64,000 bases of DNA, taken from RPQJ01 sp963726665. GTDB lineage: Bacteria; Pseudomonadota; Gammaproteobacteria; Steroidobacterales; Steroidobacteraceae. The notes beneath the pieces were generated by a model, which did not search any database, was not told where the DNA came from, and worked only from the letters and a program-made list of their open reading frames with translations. Where the stretch lies: NCBI GenBank assembly GCA_963726665.1, contig CAVSDW010000011.1, positions 186,001-250,000 on the forward strand, in the 5' to 3' direction. Shown one piece after another: positions 34,619-43,682 of this stretch (within the stretch, counting starts at the first letter, position 1; every line of letters starts with the position of its first letter). The position numbers were made by a program, and so were the translations under genes.

Positions 34619-35989
34619 TCAGCATTCCGGCACGTTCACCGCGAGCCCGCCCTGGCTGGTCTCCTTGTAGATCGAGCTCATGTCGTGGCCCGTCTGCCGC
34701 ATGGTCGCGATCACCTGGTCGAGCGAGACCTTGTGTGTCCCGTCTCCCCGCATCGCGAGGCGTGCCGCGTTGATCGCCTTCACGGCGCCCATCGCATTGC
34801 GCTCGATGCAGGGAATCTGCACCAGCCCCGCGATCGGGTCACAGGTGAGACCGAGGTTGTGCTCCATGCCGATTTCCGCAGCGTTCTCGATCTGCTCGTT
34901 CGTGCCGTTCAGGGCCGAGACCAGCCCCGCCGCGGCCATCGAGCAGGCGACGCCGACCTCGCCCTGGCAACCCATCTCCGCACCGGAGATGGACGCATTG
35001 CGCTTGTAGAGCATGCCGATGGCGCCGGCGACCAGCAGGAAGCGCACCACGCCGTCGTCGCCCGAACCCGGCTCGAAGCGCCGGTAATAGGCGATGACCG
35101 CGGGCACGATGCCGGCTGCGCCATTGGTCGGCGCGGTGACCACGCGGCCACCGGCGGCATTCTCCTCGTTGACGGCGAGCGCGAACGCGTTGACCCAGTC
35201 CATGGCCTCCAGCGGCCGCGCGCCCGCGGATTCGACCAGCACGCGCTGCAGCCGCGCGGCGCGCCGCCGAACCTTGAGCACACCCGGCAACAGGCCCGTG
35301 CTCGTAAAGCCGCGCTCGATGCAGGCATGCATCACCGACCAGATCCCGAGCAGAGCAGCCCGCGTCTCGAGGTCGCCGCGGAAGCTGCGCTCGTTCGCGA
35401 GCACCAGTTCGTGAAGCTCGAGTCCATGATCGCGTGCAGACTTGAGCAGTTCCGCGCCCGACGTGTACGGATGGACCGACGCAACCTTTCCCCGGGCCGC
35501 GGGGGCATGGCCGAATTCCGCCGCGCGAACCGTGAATCCGCCGCCGGTCGAGTAGTACTCCTCGCGGTGCAGGACGTCCCCGCCCACCGCGAGCGCGGTG
35601 AATCGCATGCCGTTCGGGTGCAGCGGCAGCACCTGGTCGCGGTGAAACAGCAGGTCGAGCGGCTCGTCGAACTCGATCTCGCGCATGCCGCCGAGGCGCA
35701 GCCGACCGGTGGACCTGATCCGCTCCAGCGCGGGATCCATCTCCGCCGGATCGATGGTGTCGGGACGATGACCTTCGAGGCCGAGCAGGATCGCCCGGTC
35801 GGTGCAGTGCCCCCTGCCGGTCAGCGCGAGCGACCCGTAGACCTGTGCCCCGACCCGTGCCGTGCGATCGAGCAAGCCGCGCGCGGCGAGGTCCTCGACG
35901 AATTCACGGGCCGCGTTCATCGGCCCCATCGTGTGCGAACTCGACGGCCCGATCCCGACCTTGAAGATGTCGAGGACGCTGAGGGTCAT
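34619..35989 (-). CDS. sdaA: L-serine dehydratase (Fe-S type)
   Basis: 456-residue single-chain enzyme with beta (about 1-160) and alpha (about 180-456) parts. It opens SVLDIFKVGIGPSSSHTMGP, the substrate-binding signature. Cluster cysteines are in SGAEMGCQGEVGVACSMAAA and LTCDPIAGLVQIPCIERN. It deaminates L-serine to pyruvate and ammonia and needs a [4Fe-4S] cluster, which fits with the suf operon nearby. It starts 12 bp after the putA stop, so serine and proline breakdown are co-transcribed. Confidence 0.96.
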   Translation of the reverse strand: MTLSVLDIFKVGIGPSSSHTMGPMNAAREFVEDLAARGLLDRTARVGAQVYGSLALTGRGHCTDRAILLGLEGHRPDTIDPAEMDPALERIRSTGRLRLGGMREIEFDEPLDLLFHRDQVLPLHPNGMRFTALAVGGDVLHREEYYSTGGGFTVRAAEFGHAPAARGKVASVHPYTSGAELLKSARDHGLELHELVLANERSFRGDLETRAALLGIWSVMHACIERGFTSTGLLPGVLKVRRRAARLQRVLVESAGARPLEAMDWVNAFALAVNEENAAGGRVVTAPTNGAAGIVPAVIAYYRRFEPGSGDDGVVRFLLVAGAIGMLYKRNASISGAEMGCQGEVGVACSMAAAGLVSALNGTNEQIENAAEIGMEHNLGLTCDPIAGLVQIPCIERNAMGAVKAINAARLAMRGDGTHKVSLDQVIATMRQTGHDMSSIYKETSQGGLAVNVPEC

Positions 35990-36001
35990 GCGCGTCGTGC
36001 C

Positions 36002-39000
36002 CTACTCCATCGCCAGCAGCGACGCGTTACCGCCCACGGCGGAGGTGTTGATCGTGATCGTGCGCTCGTGCGCGAACCGGTGCAGGTAGCGCGGCCCGCC
36101 CGCCTTCGGCCCGGTGCCCGACAGGCCGCAGCCGCCGAAGGGCTGGGTCCCGACCACCGCCCCGATGATGTTGCGGTTGACGTACACGTTGCCCGCGTTG
36201 ATCCGCGAGGCCACCCGCCTCACGGTGCTGTCGATTCTGCTGTGGATGCCGAAGGTGAGCCCGTAGCCCGTGGCGTTGATCGCATCCACGAGGCCCTCGA
36301 GGTCACGCGCCCGGTACGGCAGCACGTGGAGGATCGGCCCGAAAACCTCGCGTTCGAGCACGCCCAGCGATTCGATCTGCACCGCGAGCGGCGCGACGAA
36401 GGTGCCGGATCGCGTGGCGGGACCGAGCACGCAGCGGTGGTGCCAGGCGGCGCCCTGCACGATGCTGCTCGCGTGCCGCTCGAGCATCTCGCGCGCGGGC
36501 TCGTCGATGACGGGACCGACGTCGGTGGCCAGCATCGCCGGGTCGCCGATGAAGAGCTCGTTCATGTAGCCCGCGAGCAGCCGCTTCACCTTGGGCGCGA
36601 TGTCCTCCTGCACGCAGAGGATGCGCAGCGCAGAGCAACGCTGTCCCGCGCTGTTGAACGCCGACTGCACCGCGTCGATCACGACCTGCTCGGGCAACGC
36701 CGAGCTGTCCACGATCATTGCGTTCAGCCCTCCCGTCTCCGCGATCAGGGTCGCGATCGCGCCCTCGCGCGCGGCGAGGCTGCGGTGGATGTGCCTCGCG
36801 GTCTCCGTCGAGCCGGTGAACACCACCCCGGCGACCCGAGGGTCCGACACGGCGCGCGCGCCGACGATGGAACCGCGCCCCGGCAGGAAATGCAGCACGT
36901 CACCGGGAATTCCGGCCTGCAGCAGCAGCCTGACGGCCTGCGCCGCCACGAGCGGCGTCTGCTCGGCCGGCTTCGCCACCACGGTGTTGCCGGATGCGAG
37001 CGCAGCAGCGACCTGGCCCGCGAAGATCGCGAGCGGGAAGTTCCACGGGCTGATGCACGCGAACACGCCGCGGCCGGCGAGCGACAGGTCGTTGCTTTCC
37101 CCAGTCGGTCCCGGCATTCGCATCGGCTGGCCGAAGTCCTCCCGGGCACGGGCCGCGTAGTAGCGCAGGAAGTCCACGGCCTCGCGCACCTCGGCGATGC
37201 TGTCCGGGACCGTCTTGCCGGCCTCGCGCACGCACATGGCGACGAGCTCGTGCGTGCTCTGCTCGAAGAGATCCGCAGCCCGGTCGAGCGCCGCCGCGCG
37301 GGGCTCCGGCCCGGCCGCATCCCATTCAGGCTGCGCCCGTGCGGCCACGGCGATGGCCTCGTCGACCTGCGCCGCGGTCGTGGCCACGACGGAGCCGACG
37401 ACTTCGGCCGTATTGGCGGGATTGCGCACCGCCTGCTCCTGTCCGCCGACCACCTTGCCCGCGATGCAGGGTTCCGCGACCCACGGCCGCCTGGACACGT
37501 GCTCCATGCGGTCGGCGAGCTCGCGCAGCACCGCGCCGTTCGCCAGGTGCAGCCCGAGCGAATTGCGTCGTTCCGGCTGGTACACGTCCACCGGCAGCGG
37601 AATCCGCGGGTGCGCGGCCTGCGCGTAGCCGTCCACGGTCTGCACCGGATCGGCCACGATGCTCTCGACCGGCTCGTTCTCGTTCACGATGCGGTTCACG
37701 AACGACGTGTTCGAGCCGTTCTCGAGCAGCCGGCGTACGAGATACGGCAGCAGGTCTTCGTGCTCACCCACGGGCGCATAGACGCGGCACGGGACACCGA
37801 GGCCCTCGGGGCGGGTGACCCCGGCGTAGAGATCCTCTCCCATGCCGTGCAGGCGCTGGAACTCGAACTCGCGCCCGGAATTCTTCGCCATCTGCCACAC
37901 GGCGGCCACGGTGTGCGCGTTGTGCGTCGCGAACTGCGGATAGAGCTCGGGGCCCTCGTCGAACACGAGCTTCGCGCACGCGAGGTAGGAAACGTCGGTG
38001 TTGGGCTTGCGCGTGAACACGGGGTAACCCGGGAGGCCCCGTTCCTGTCCACGCTTGATCTCCGCGTCCCAGTAAGCGCCTTTCACCAGGCGGACGTGCA
38101 GGATGCGGCGGGTGTCGCGCGCGAGGCCGATCAGGTAGCGAAGAACCGGCAGCGCGCGCTTCTGGTAGGTCTGCACCGCGATGCCGCAGCCGGACCAGCC
38201 ATCGAGCCGCGGCGAGCGGCAGATCGCCTCGAGCAGCTCGAGTGTGAGTTCGAGGCGCTCCGACTCCTCGGTGTCGAGCGTGAGCGCGATGCCGGCGTCG
38301 CGTGCCGCGACGCACAGCTCGACCAGCCGCGGAGACAGGTCTGACAGGACGCGGCGGTGATGCGCGCGCTCGAAGCGCGGGTGCATGGCCGAGAGCTTCA
38401 CCGACACGCTCGGTCGCGCCTCGGCGTCGGGGTATTCGCCAACCCGCGCGTGCAGCGCCTTGATGGCACTGCCATAGGCTTCGAAGTAACGGTCGGCATC
38501 CGCACCCGTGAGCGCGGCTTCGCCGAGCATGTCGAAGGTGTAGCGATAGCGTCGGTTGTCGCCCTTGAGCGAGTTGTCCAGCGCCTCGGCGATCGTCCTG
38601 CCCATCACGAACTGGTGCCCCATGATGCGCATGGCCTGCCGCATCGCGGTGCGCACGACGGGCTCGCCCATGCGTCCCACCACGCGCGAGATGGCGCCCT
38701 GCGGCGCGGCGACGTCGCCAGCGTCCAGCCGGATGACGCGGCCGGTGAGCATCAGGCCCCAGGTCGAGGCGTTCACGAACAGCGACTGGCTGTCGCCGAG
38801 GTGGCTCGCCCAGTCGCCCGCCTTGAGCTTGTCCGCGATCAGGCGGTCCGCGGTCGCGTCGTCGGGGATCCTGAGCAGCGCCTCCGCGAGGCACATGAGG
38901 ATCACGCCTTCCTGGGACGACAGGTCGTATTGCCTGAGGAACGCATCGAGGCCCGACTTGGCCGCGGGCGCCTTGCGCACCTCCTGCACCAGCCGCACGG

Positions 39001-39196
39001 CCGTGGCCTGCACCTGCGCGGCGTCCGCAGGGCTCATGCGGGCCGCGTTCGCCAGCCGCCGGACGACGGCCTCCTCATCCCCGAGGAAGTCCTCGTTGAT
39101 CGCCCGGCCGACCGGGGTCAGGAAATCGGCGGCGTCGGGAAACAGGAAAGCTGGCGAGGAACGCTTCGCCGGTGTGAGTTGGACATGGCGTGGCAC
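36002..39196 (-). CDS. putA: Bifunctional PutA: proline dehydrogenase and P5C dehydrogenase, no DNA-binding domain
   Basis: 1064 residues. The proline dehydrogenase barrel spans about 80-440 (for example RLVKGAYWDAEIKRGQERG, which contacts FAD). The aldehyde dehydrogenase domain spans about 520-1000: CISPWNFPLAIFAGQ, FTGSTETARHIH, LIAETGGLNAMIVD, and the catalytic Cys in GQRCSALRIL. It oxidises proline to glutamate with channelled P5C. The N-terminus is not a ribbon-helix-helix DNA-binding domain, so unlike enterobacterial PutA it should not repress its own gene. It starts at GTG 39196; I see no strong ribosome site. Confidence 0.96.
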   Translation of the reverse strand: MPRHVQLTPAKRSSPAFLFPDAADFLTPVGRAINEDFLGDEEAVVRRLANAARMSPADAAQVQATAVRLVQEVRKAPAAKSGLDAFLRQYDLSSQEGVILMCLAEALLRIPDDATADRLIADKLKAGDWASHLGDSQSLFVNASTWGLMLTGRVIRLDAGDVAAPQGAISRVVGRMGEPVVRTAMRQAMRIMGHQFVMGRTIAEALDNSLKGDNRRYRYTFDMLGEAALTGADADRYFEAYGSAIKALHARVGEYPDAEARPSVSVKLSAMHPRFERAHHRRVLSDLSPRLVELCVAARDAGIALTLDTEESERLELTLELLEAICRSPRLDGWSGCGIAVQTYQKRALPVLRYLIGLARDTRRILHVRLVKGAYWDAEIKRGQERGLPGYPVFTRKPNTDVSYLACAKLVFDEGPELYPQFATHNAHTVAAVWQMAKNSGREFEFQRLHGMGEDLYAGVTRPEGLGVPCRVYAPVGEHEDLLPYLVRRLLENGSNTSFVNRIVNENEPVESIVADPVQTVDGYAQAAHPRIPLPVDVYQPERRNSLGLHLANGAVLRELADRMEHVSRRPWVAEPCIAGKVVGGQEQAVRNPANTAEVVGSVVATTAAQVDEAIAVAARAQPEWDAAGPEPRAAALDRAADLFEQSTHELVAMCVREAGKTVPDSIAEVREAVDFLRYYAARAREDFGQPMRMPGPTGESNDLSLAGRGVFACISPWNFPLAIFAGQVAAALASGNTVVAKPAEQTPLVAAQAVRLLLQAGIPGDVLHFLPGRGSIVGARAVSDPRVAGVVFTGSTETARHIHRSLAAREGAIATLIAETGGLNAMIVDSSALPEQVVIDAVQSAFNSAGQRCSALRILCVQEDIAPKVKRLLAGYMNELFIGDPAMLATDVGPVIDEPAREMLERHASSIVQGAAWHHRCVLGPATRSGTFVAPLAVQIESLGVLEREVFGPILHVLPYRARDLEGLVDAINATGYGLTFGIHSRIDSTVRRVASRINAGNVYVNRNIIGAVVGTQPFGGCGLSGTGPKAGGPRYLHRFAHERTITINTSAVGGNASLLAME

Positions 39197-39233
39197 TCGG
39201 TCTTGTTGTGCGCCGATTCTATCGAAATGCGCT

Positions 39234-39260
39234 GGCCCGCGGGCCTCGATCCCGCGGGCC
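39234..39260 (-). terminator. Hairpin after the DUF481 gene
   Basis: Perfect 10-bp arms GGCCCGCGGG (39234-39243) and CCCGCGGGCC (39251-39260) with a 7-nt loop, 15 bp after the DUF481 stop on the minus strand. It is followed on that strand by AGCGCATTTCG, so the U-tract is weak. It separates DUF481 from putA. Confidence 0.65.
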
Positions 39261-39275
39261 GCGCAGCCTCAGGGC

Positions 39276-39995
39276 CTACTTGGTCTCGTAGAGCAGGCCA
39301 ATGGTGGTCAGGGTGTCCGTCTTGTCGATGCCGGGAGGCACATCGGTGTTGTAGCGGACCTCGTAGCCGACCCGGAGCCCGAGCGCCCCGGACATCATCA
39401 CTTCCAACCCAAGGTTGTTCTGCAGGTAAGTGTTGTCGGCGCCGGACTCGATCAGGAACCGCTCGACGACCTTGGTGTTCCCGGTGATTTGCTGCTCGAA
39501 GCCCAGGTCGCCACGGAAGATGATCCCATCGACCGTATCGCCCGTATCGCGCTCCTTCGAGTAGCGATATCCGGGGCCTCCCTGGACCCAGAATTTCGTC
39601 TTTTCCGTGTCGATCAACTTGTAGCCAAGGCCGGTCGCGAGCGATGCCTGGTAATCGTAGGCGCTGAAGCGGTCGTCGTCGTAGCGACCCGCGCCGAACC
39701 AGTATGCCTTCGGCGTGAAGTCGTAGTTCGACTGTCCGCGGACCTCCCAGCGCTGGGCCGTGGTCTGGTCCCCGTCATTGCCATAGTTGCCCGAAAACCC
39801 GAGCTCGTGCCGCCACTGGTCGTACGCGTTCTTTATCACGAACGCCGCGTTCACCGACTGGTTGTCACTGTTGCCGGTCGCGAACGACCCGCCGATCTCG
39901 GCCTTTCCGGACCAGTCCGCACGGGCCGGTGACGATGCGGCGAACCCGGCCACTGCGACCAGGGCCCACGACAATATCCACTTGTGCTCAGTCAT
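39276..39995 (-). CDS. DUF481-family outer-membrane beta-barrel protein
   Basis: 239 residues. A signal peptide (about 1-27, ending SPARAD) is followed by alternating amphipathic strands such as WSGKAEIGGSFATGNSDNQ, RWEVRGQSNYDFTPKAYWFG and FWVQGGPGYRYSKERD. This is typical of the salt-stress-induced YdiY/DUF481 family, predicted small outer-membrane barrels. It ends LTTIGLLYETK without a terminal Phe. AAGGAGG lies 7 nt before the ATG, so expression may be high. The role is unknown. Confidence 0.9.
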   Translation of the reverse strand: MTEHKWILSWALVAVAGFAASSPARADWSGKAEIGGSFATGNSDNQSVNAAFVIKNAYDQWRHELGFSGNYGNDGDQTTAQRWEVRGQSNYDFTPKAYWFGAGRYDDDRFSAYDYQASLATGLGYKLIDTEKTKFWVQGGPGYRYSKERDTGDTVDGIIFRGDLGFEQQITGNTKVVERFLIESGADNTYLQNNLGLEVMMSGALGLRVGYEVRYNTDVPPGIDKTDTLTTIGLLYETK

Positions 39996-40166
39996 ACTCG
40001 CGCCTCCTTGACGCAATGCAAAATCGGTCGCAAGTATAGCCGTGCAGCGCGGCAGCCCGACGCGGTTGCAGTCCGGGAGGTTTGGGCCGACGGGGGCACC
40101 CGGTCGCCGGAGGTTTCGGCACTGCTGGGCCGCGCCCGGGCGCCGGGGCGGCGGATCAGTACGGTC

Positions 40167-40195
40167 TTGCCCGTGCAGTACAAGCGAAGTATAAG
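40167..40195 (+). promoter_or_regulatory. Candidate sigma-70 promoter for the small acidic protein gene
   Basis: TTGCCC (40167-40172), a 17-bp spacer, then TATAAG (40190-40195). It would start a transcript near 40202, about 34 nt before ATG 40236. It lies in the 240-bp gap divergent from the DUF481 gene. The rest of that gap shows a possible minus-strand -10 (TATACT, 40033-40038) with no good -35. Confidence 0.55.
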
Positions 40196-40235
40196 AGGCC
40201 GCAATCCATACCGAGGAAGGTTGCTGGGTCCTGCA

Positions 40236-40490
40236 ATGGCCGAGAAGCCCGAGCCCGACGAGTTCGAGGAAGAGGACGACGAGGTCGCCTCCGGCGAGGA
40301 TCCCCTCGACGTCGATCGATTGATGCAGGATCTCGACAAGCGCAAGCGCGGCGCGGCTCGACACGTGGAGGAACCCGCATGGCGCAAGCTCGAGCGGCTG
40401 CTCGAACAGAAGCGCACCTCGGAGCTGCTGAGCGATTTCGACGACTACGACATCGGCGACGGCCGCCCGCGCCGCAAGAAGAAGAACTGA
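40236..40490 (+). CDS. Small acidic then basic protein, PA3496-like
   Basis: 84 residues. The first 30 are strongly acidic (EPDEFEEEDDEVASGEDPLD). A predicted helix AWRKLERLLEQKRTSELLSD follows, and the end is basic (RPRRKKKN). No signal or membrane segment is present. The overall shape, an acidic head and a helix with EQKR, is like small conserved proteins of the PA3496 group, whose function is not established; I am not certain of the match. A consensus-like promoter lies upstream, and GAGGAAGG is 15 nt before the ATG. It ends 28 bp before the dnaE2 stop. Confidence 0.65.
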   Translation: MAEKPEPDEFEEEDDEVASGEDPLDVDRLMQDLDKRKRGAARHVEEPAWRKLERLLEQKRTSELLSDFDDYDIGDGRPRRKKKN

Positions 40491-40518
40491 CCGCCCGTAC
40501 CGGGCCGCCCTGGCCGGC

Positions 40519-43500
40519 TCAGTGAAAATCCCGCGACGGCGCCGCGACCCGTCCCAGCCAGCGCGACAGGTCCACCAGCCGGCGCGCGATCACGTGCATC
40601 ACCTCGCCCTCGAGCTGCAGCTCGCCCGCCACGCCCATCAGCCGTGAGCCGACGAGCACCTGCCGCTGCCGTTCGGCGACGTCCCGCCACACGATCAGGT
40701 TGACGCAGCCCGTCTCGTCCTCGAGCGTCACGAAGGTGACGCCCTGCGCACTGCCCGGCCGCTGCCGGGTGATGACCAGTCCCGCCGTACGCACGGTCGC
40801 GCCGTTGCGCAGCCCGCGCAGGCCCTCGGCGGTCACGATCCCGCGCGCCTCGAGCCGCGCGCGCAGCAGCGCGAGCGGATGACGCCGCAGCGTGAGGCCG
40901 GTGTGCGCGTAGTCGGCGACGATGTCCTCCCCTTCGCGCGGCGCACGCAGCAGCGGAATGCCCTCCGCGATGCGCAGCTCGGGCATGAGTGGCAGCGGCG
41001 CCTCCACGCCCGCGACATTCCAGGCCGCGCGGTGGCGGTGGCCGGCGAAACCGCCGAGCACGCCCGCCGCCGCAAGGCGGCCGAGCTCCCGACGGTCGAG
41101 CCCTGCCCGTTCGGCGAGGTCCTGCACGCTCTCGAACCGGTGCACGCCCCGCGCCTCGACGAGGCGCAGCCCGGCCGGCTGCGACAGGCCCTTCACGAGC
41201 CGGAGCCCCAGCCGCAATGCCGGCGCGCCGTCCTCGCGGCGCTCGAGCGTGCAGTCCCAGTCGCTCGCGAGCGCGTCGGCCGGCCGCACCTCGACACCGT
41301 GGCGACGCGCGTCCTGCACCAGCTGCGACGGCGCGTAGAACCCCATCGGCTGGCTGTTCAGCAACGCCGCCGTGAAAGCTGCGGGCTCGTGGCGCTTCAA
41401 CCAGGCCGAGACGTACACCAGCAGCGCGAAGCTCGCCGCGTGCGACTCCGGGAAGCCGTACTCGCCGAAGCCGAGGATCTGGCGGAAGATCTGCCTCGCG
41501 AACTCCTCGGCATAGCCGCGCTCGCGCATGCCGCGGATGAGGCGCTCCTCGAAGTGGCCTAAGCCCCCCTTGCGCTTCCACGCCGCCATCGCCCGGCGCA
41601 GCTGGTCCGCCTCGCCCGGCGTGAAGCCCGCGGCCACCACCGCGAGCTGCATCACCTGCTCCTGGAAGATCGGCACGCCGAGCGTGCGCTTCAATACGCC
41701 CTCGACCTCGGCACTCGGGTAGCTCACGGGCTCGAGTCCGCCGCGACGGCGCAGGTACGGATGCACCATGTCGCCCTGGATGGGCCCCGGGCGGATGATG
41801 GCCACCTCGATCACGAGGTCGTAGTAGTTCAGCGGCTTCATGCGCGGCAGCATCGCCATCTGCGCGCGCGACTCGATCTGGAACACGCCCATCGTATCGC
41901 CGTGGCCGATCATCTCGTACACGGCCGGATCCTCGGCGGGCACGCTCGCGAGCGTCCAGCGCGTGCCGCGGAATTCCTCGACCAGAACGAATGCCCGGCG
42001 GATGGCGGCGAGCATGCCGAGCCCGAGCACGTCCACCTTGAGGAGGCCGAGCGCGTCGAGGTCGTCCTTGTCCCACTGGATCACCGTGCGATCCACCATC
42101 GCCGCGTTCTCGACCGGCACGAGTTCCTCGAGCAGGTCGCGCGCGATGACGAAGCCACCGACGTGCTGCGAGAGGTGCCGCGGGAAGCCGAGCAGCTCGC
42201 GTGCGAGCGTGATCACGCGCGACGAGCACCGGACTTTCGGGGTCGAGGCCCGCCTCGCGCACGCGCTCCGCGTCGATGTTCGAGCCGTCCCACCACTGCA
42301 TGGAGCGGGCGAGCGTGTTGACCTGCAGCGGATCGAGGCCAAGCGCCTTCGCCACGTCGCGGATCGCGCTCCGCGGCCGGTAGCAGATCACCGTCGCGGT
42401 GAGCGCCGCGCGGTGGCGCCCGTACTTCGCGTAGACGTACTGGATCACCTCCTCGCGCCGTTCGTGCTCGAAGTCCACGTCGATGTCGGGCGGCTCGTTG
42501 CGCTCGCGCGAGATGAAGCGCTCGAAGAGCAGCGACATGCGCGCGGGATCGACTTCCGTGATACCGAGGCAGAAGCACACGGCCGAGTTGGCCGCGGAAC
42601 CGCGGCCCTGGCAGAGGATGCCGCGCCCGCGCGCGAAGTTGACGATGTCGTGCACGGTGAGGAAATACGCCTCGTAGTTGAGCTCCGCGATCAGCGTGAG
42701 CTCGTGCTCGACGAGCGCGCGGGCGGCCGCGGGCGTGCCCTGCGGCCAGCGCCGCCCCTCGCCCTCCTCCGTGAGCTTTCTCAACCAGCCGGCCGGCGTC
42801 TCGCCCTCGGGCACGATCTCGCGCGGGTACTCGTAGCGCAGTTCGTCGAGCGAGAAGCTGCAGCGCGACGCGATGTCGAGCGTCGCCGCGATCAGTTCGG
42901 GCGGATAGATCTCTGCGAGGCGCGAGAGCGGTCGCAGGTGCCGCTCGCCGTTCGGGCGCAGCGCATAGCCCGCGCGATCCACGGTAGTACGCAGGCGCGT
43001 CGCCGTGAGCACGTCCTGCAGCGCACGGCGACCACGCGCGTGCATGTGCACGTCGCCGGCGGCCACGAGCGGCAGGCCGAGTTCGCCACCCAGCGCCTGC
43101 AGCGATTCGAGCCGGCGGCGATCGCGGCCCGTGGTGAGGAGTTCGACGGCGATCCAGAGCCGGCCGGGGAAGACGGAGGCGAGCCAGGCAGCCTCGGTGG
43201 GATCGGGCCGGTCGGCGGGCAGCCAGAGAGCGAGGAGGCCAGGGGAAGCGGATAGCGGATAGCGGATAGCGGATAGTGAGGATTCGCAGCCGCGTCTCCC
43301 GAAGACGAAGTCATCTCTCGTCAGCTTGTACTCCCCCTTCGGCGCCGCGCGGCGCGCGCGCGTGATCAGCCGGCAGAGCCGGCCGTAGCCACTGCGGTTC
43401 GTCGCGAGCAGCACGCAGCGCAGGCCGTCCGCCAGGCGGAACTCGCTGCCGACGATGAGCTTGAGATGGTGCTCACGTGCTGCAACGTGCGCGCGCACCA

Positions 43501-43639
43501 CGCCGGCGACCGAACACTCGTCGGTGATCGCAAGCGCTTCATAGCCGCACGCGGCGGCACGCTCGACGAGTTCCTCCGGGTGCGATGCGCCGCGCAGGAA
43601 GCTGAAGTTGCTGAGACAGTGCAGCTCGGCGTAACTCAT
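40519..43639 (-). CDS. dnaE2: Error-prone DNA polymerase DnaE2 (ImuC), with an apparent frameshift
   Basis: C-family polymerase of the SOS mutasome. The PHP domain starts YAELHCLSNFSFLRGASHPE. Polymerase motifs include RGSAANSAVCFCLGITEVDP and PDIDVDFEHERREEVIQYVY, with the catalytic Asp residues, and after the break FPRHLSQHVGGFVIARD and GFGEYGFPESHAASFALLVY. A C-terminal OB-fold ends near LSRWLGRV. The frame from ATG 43639 runs to GLDPESPVLVA, and the rest is one frame over, so one extra base lies near 42215-42230. Restored length is about 1039 residues, normal for DnaE2. An array of TATCCGCTA repeats adds SLSAIRYPLSASPG-like residues in frame within the PHP domain. It is last in lexA-imuA-imuB-dnaE2. 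Confidence 0.9.
43248..43277 (-). repeat. TATCCGCTA short-repeat array, copy 2, inside dnaE2
   Basis: Four tandem TATCCGC units (8-bp period) on the coding strand, preceded by CAC. It sits in the PHP-domain part of dnaE2 and is read in frame as Ser-Ala-Ile-Arg-Tyr-Pro-Leu-Ser-Ala-type sequence between FGRRGCE and LLALWLPADRP, where the protein family has a short loop. Confidence 0.85.
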
Positions 43640-43682
43640 CGCGTCGGCCCGGTCGCGCGCACGTCGGCAGCAGCCCGCACGC

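Noticed and set aside
34445..38344. A 1299-codon open frame antisense to sdaA and putA
   Set aside because: Composition is the mirror of the PutA codons; no family resemblance and no ribosome site.
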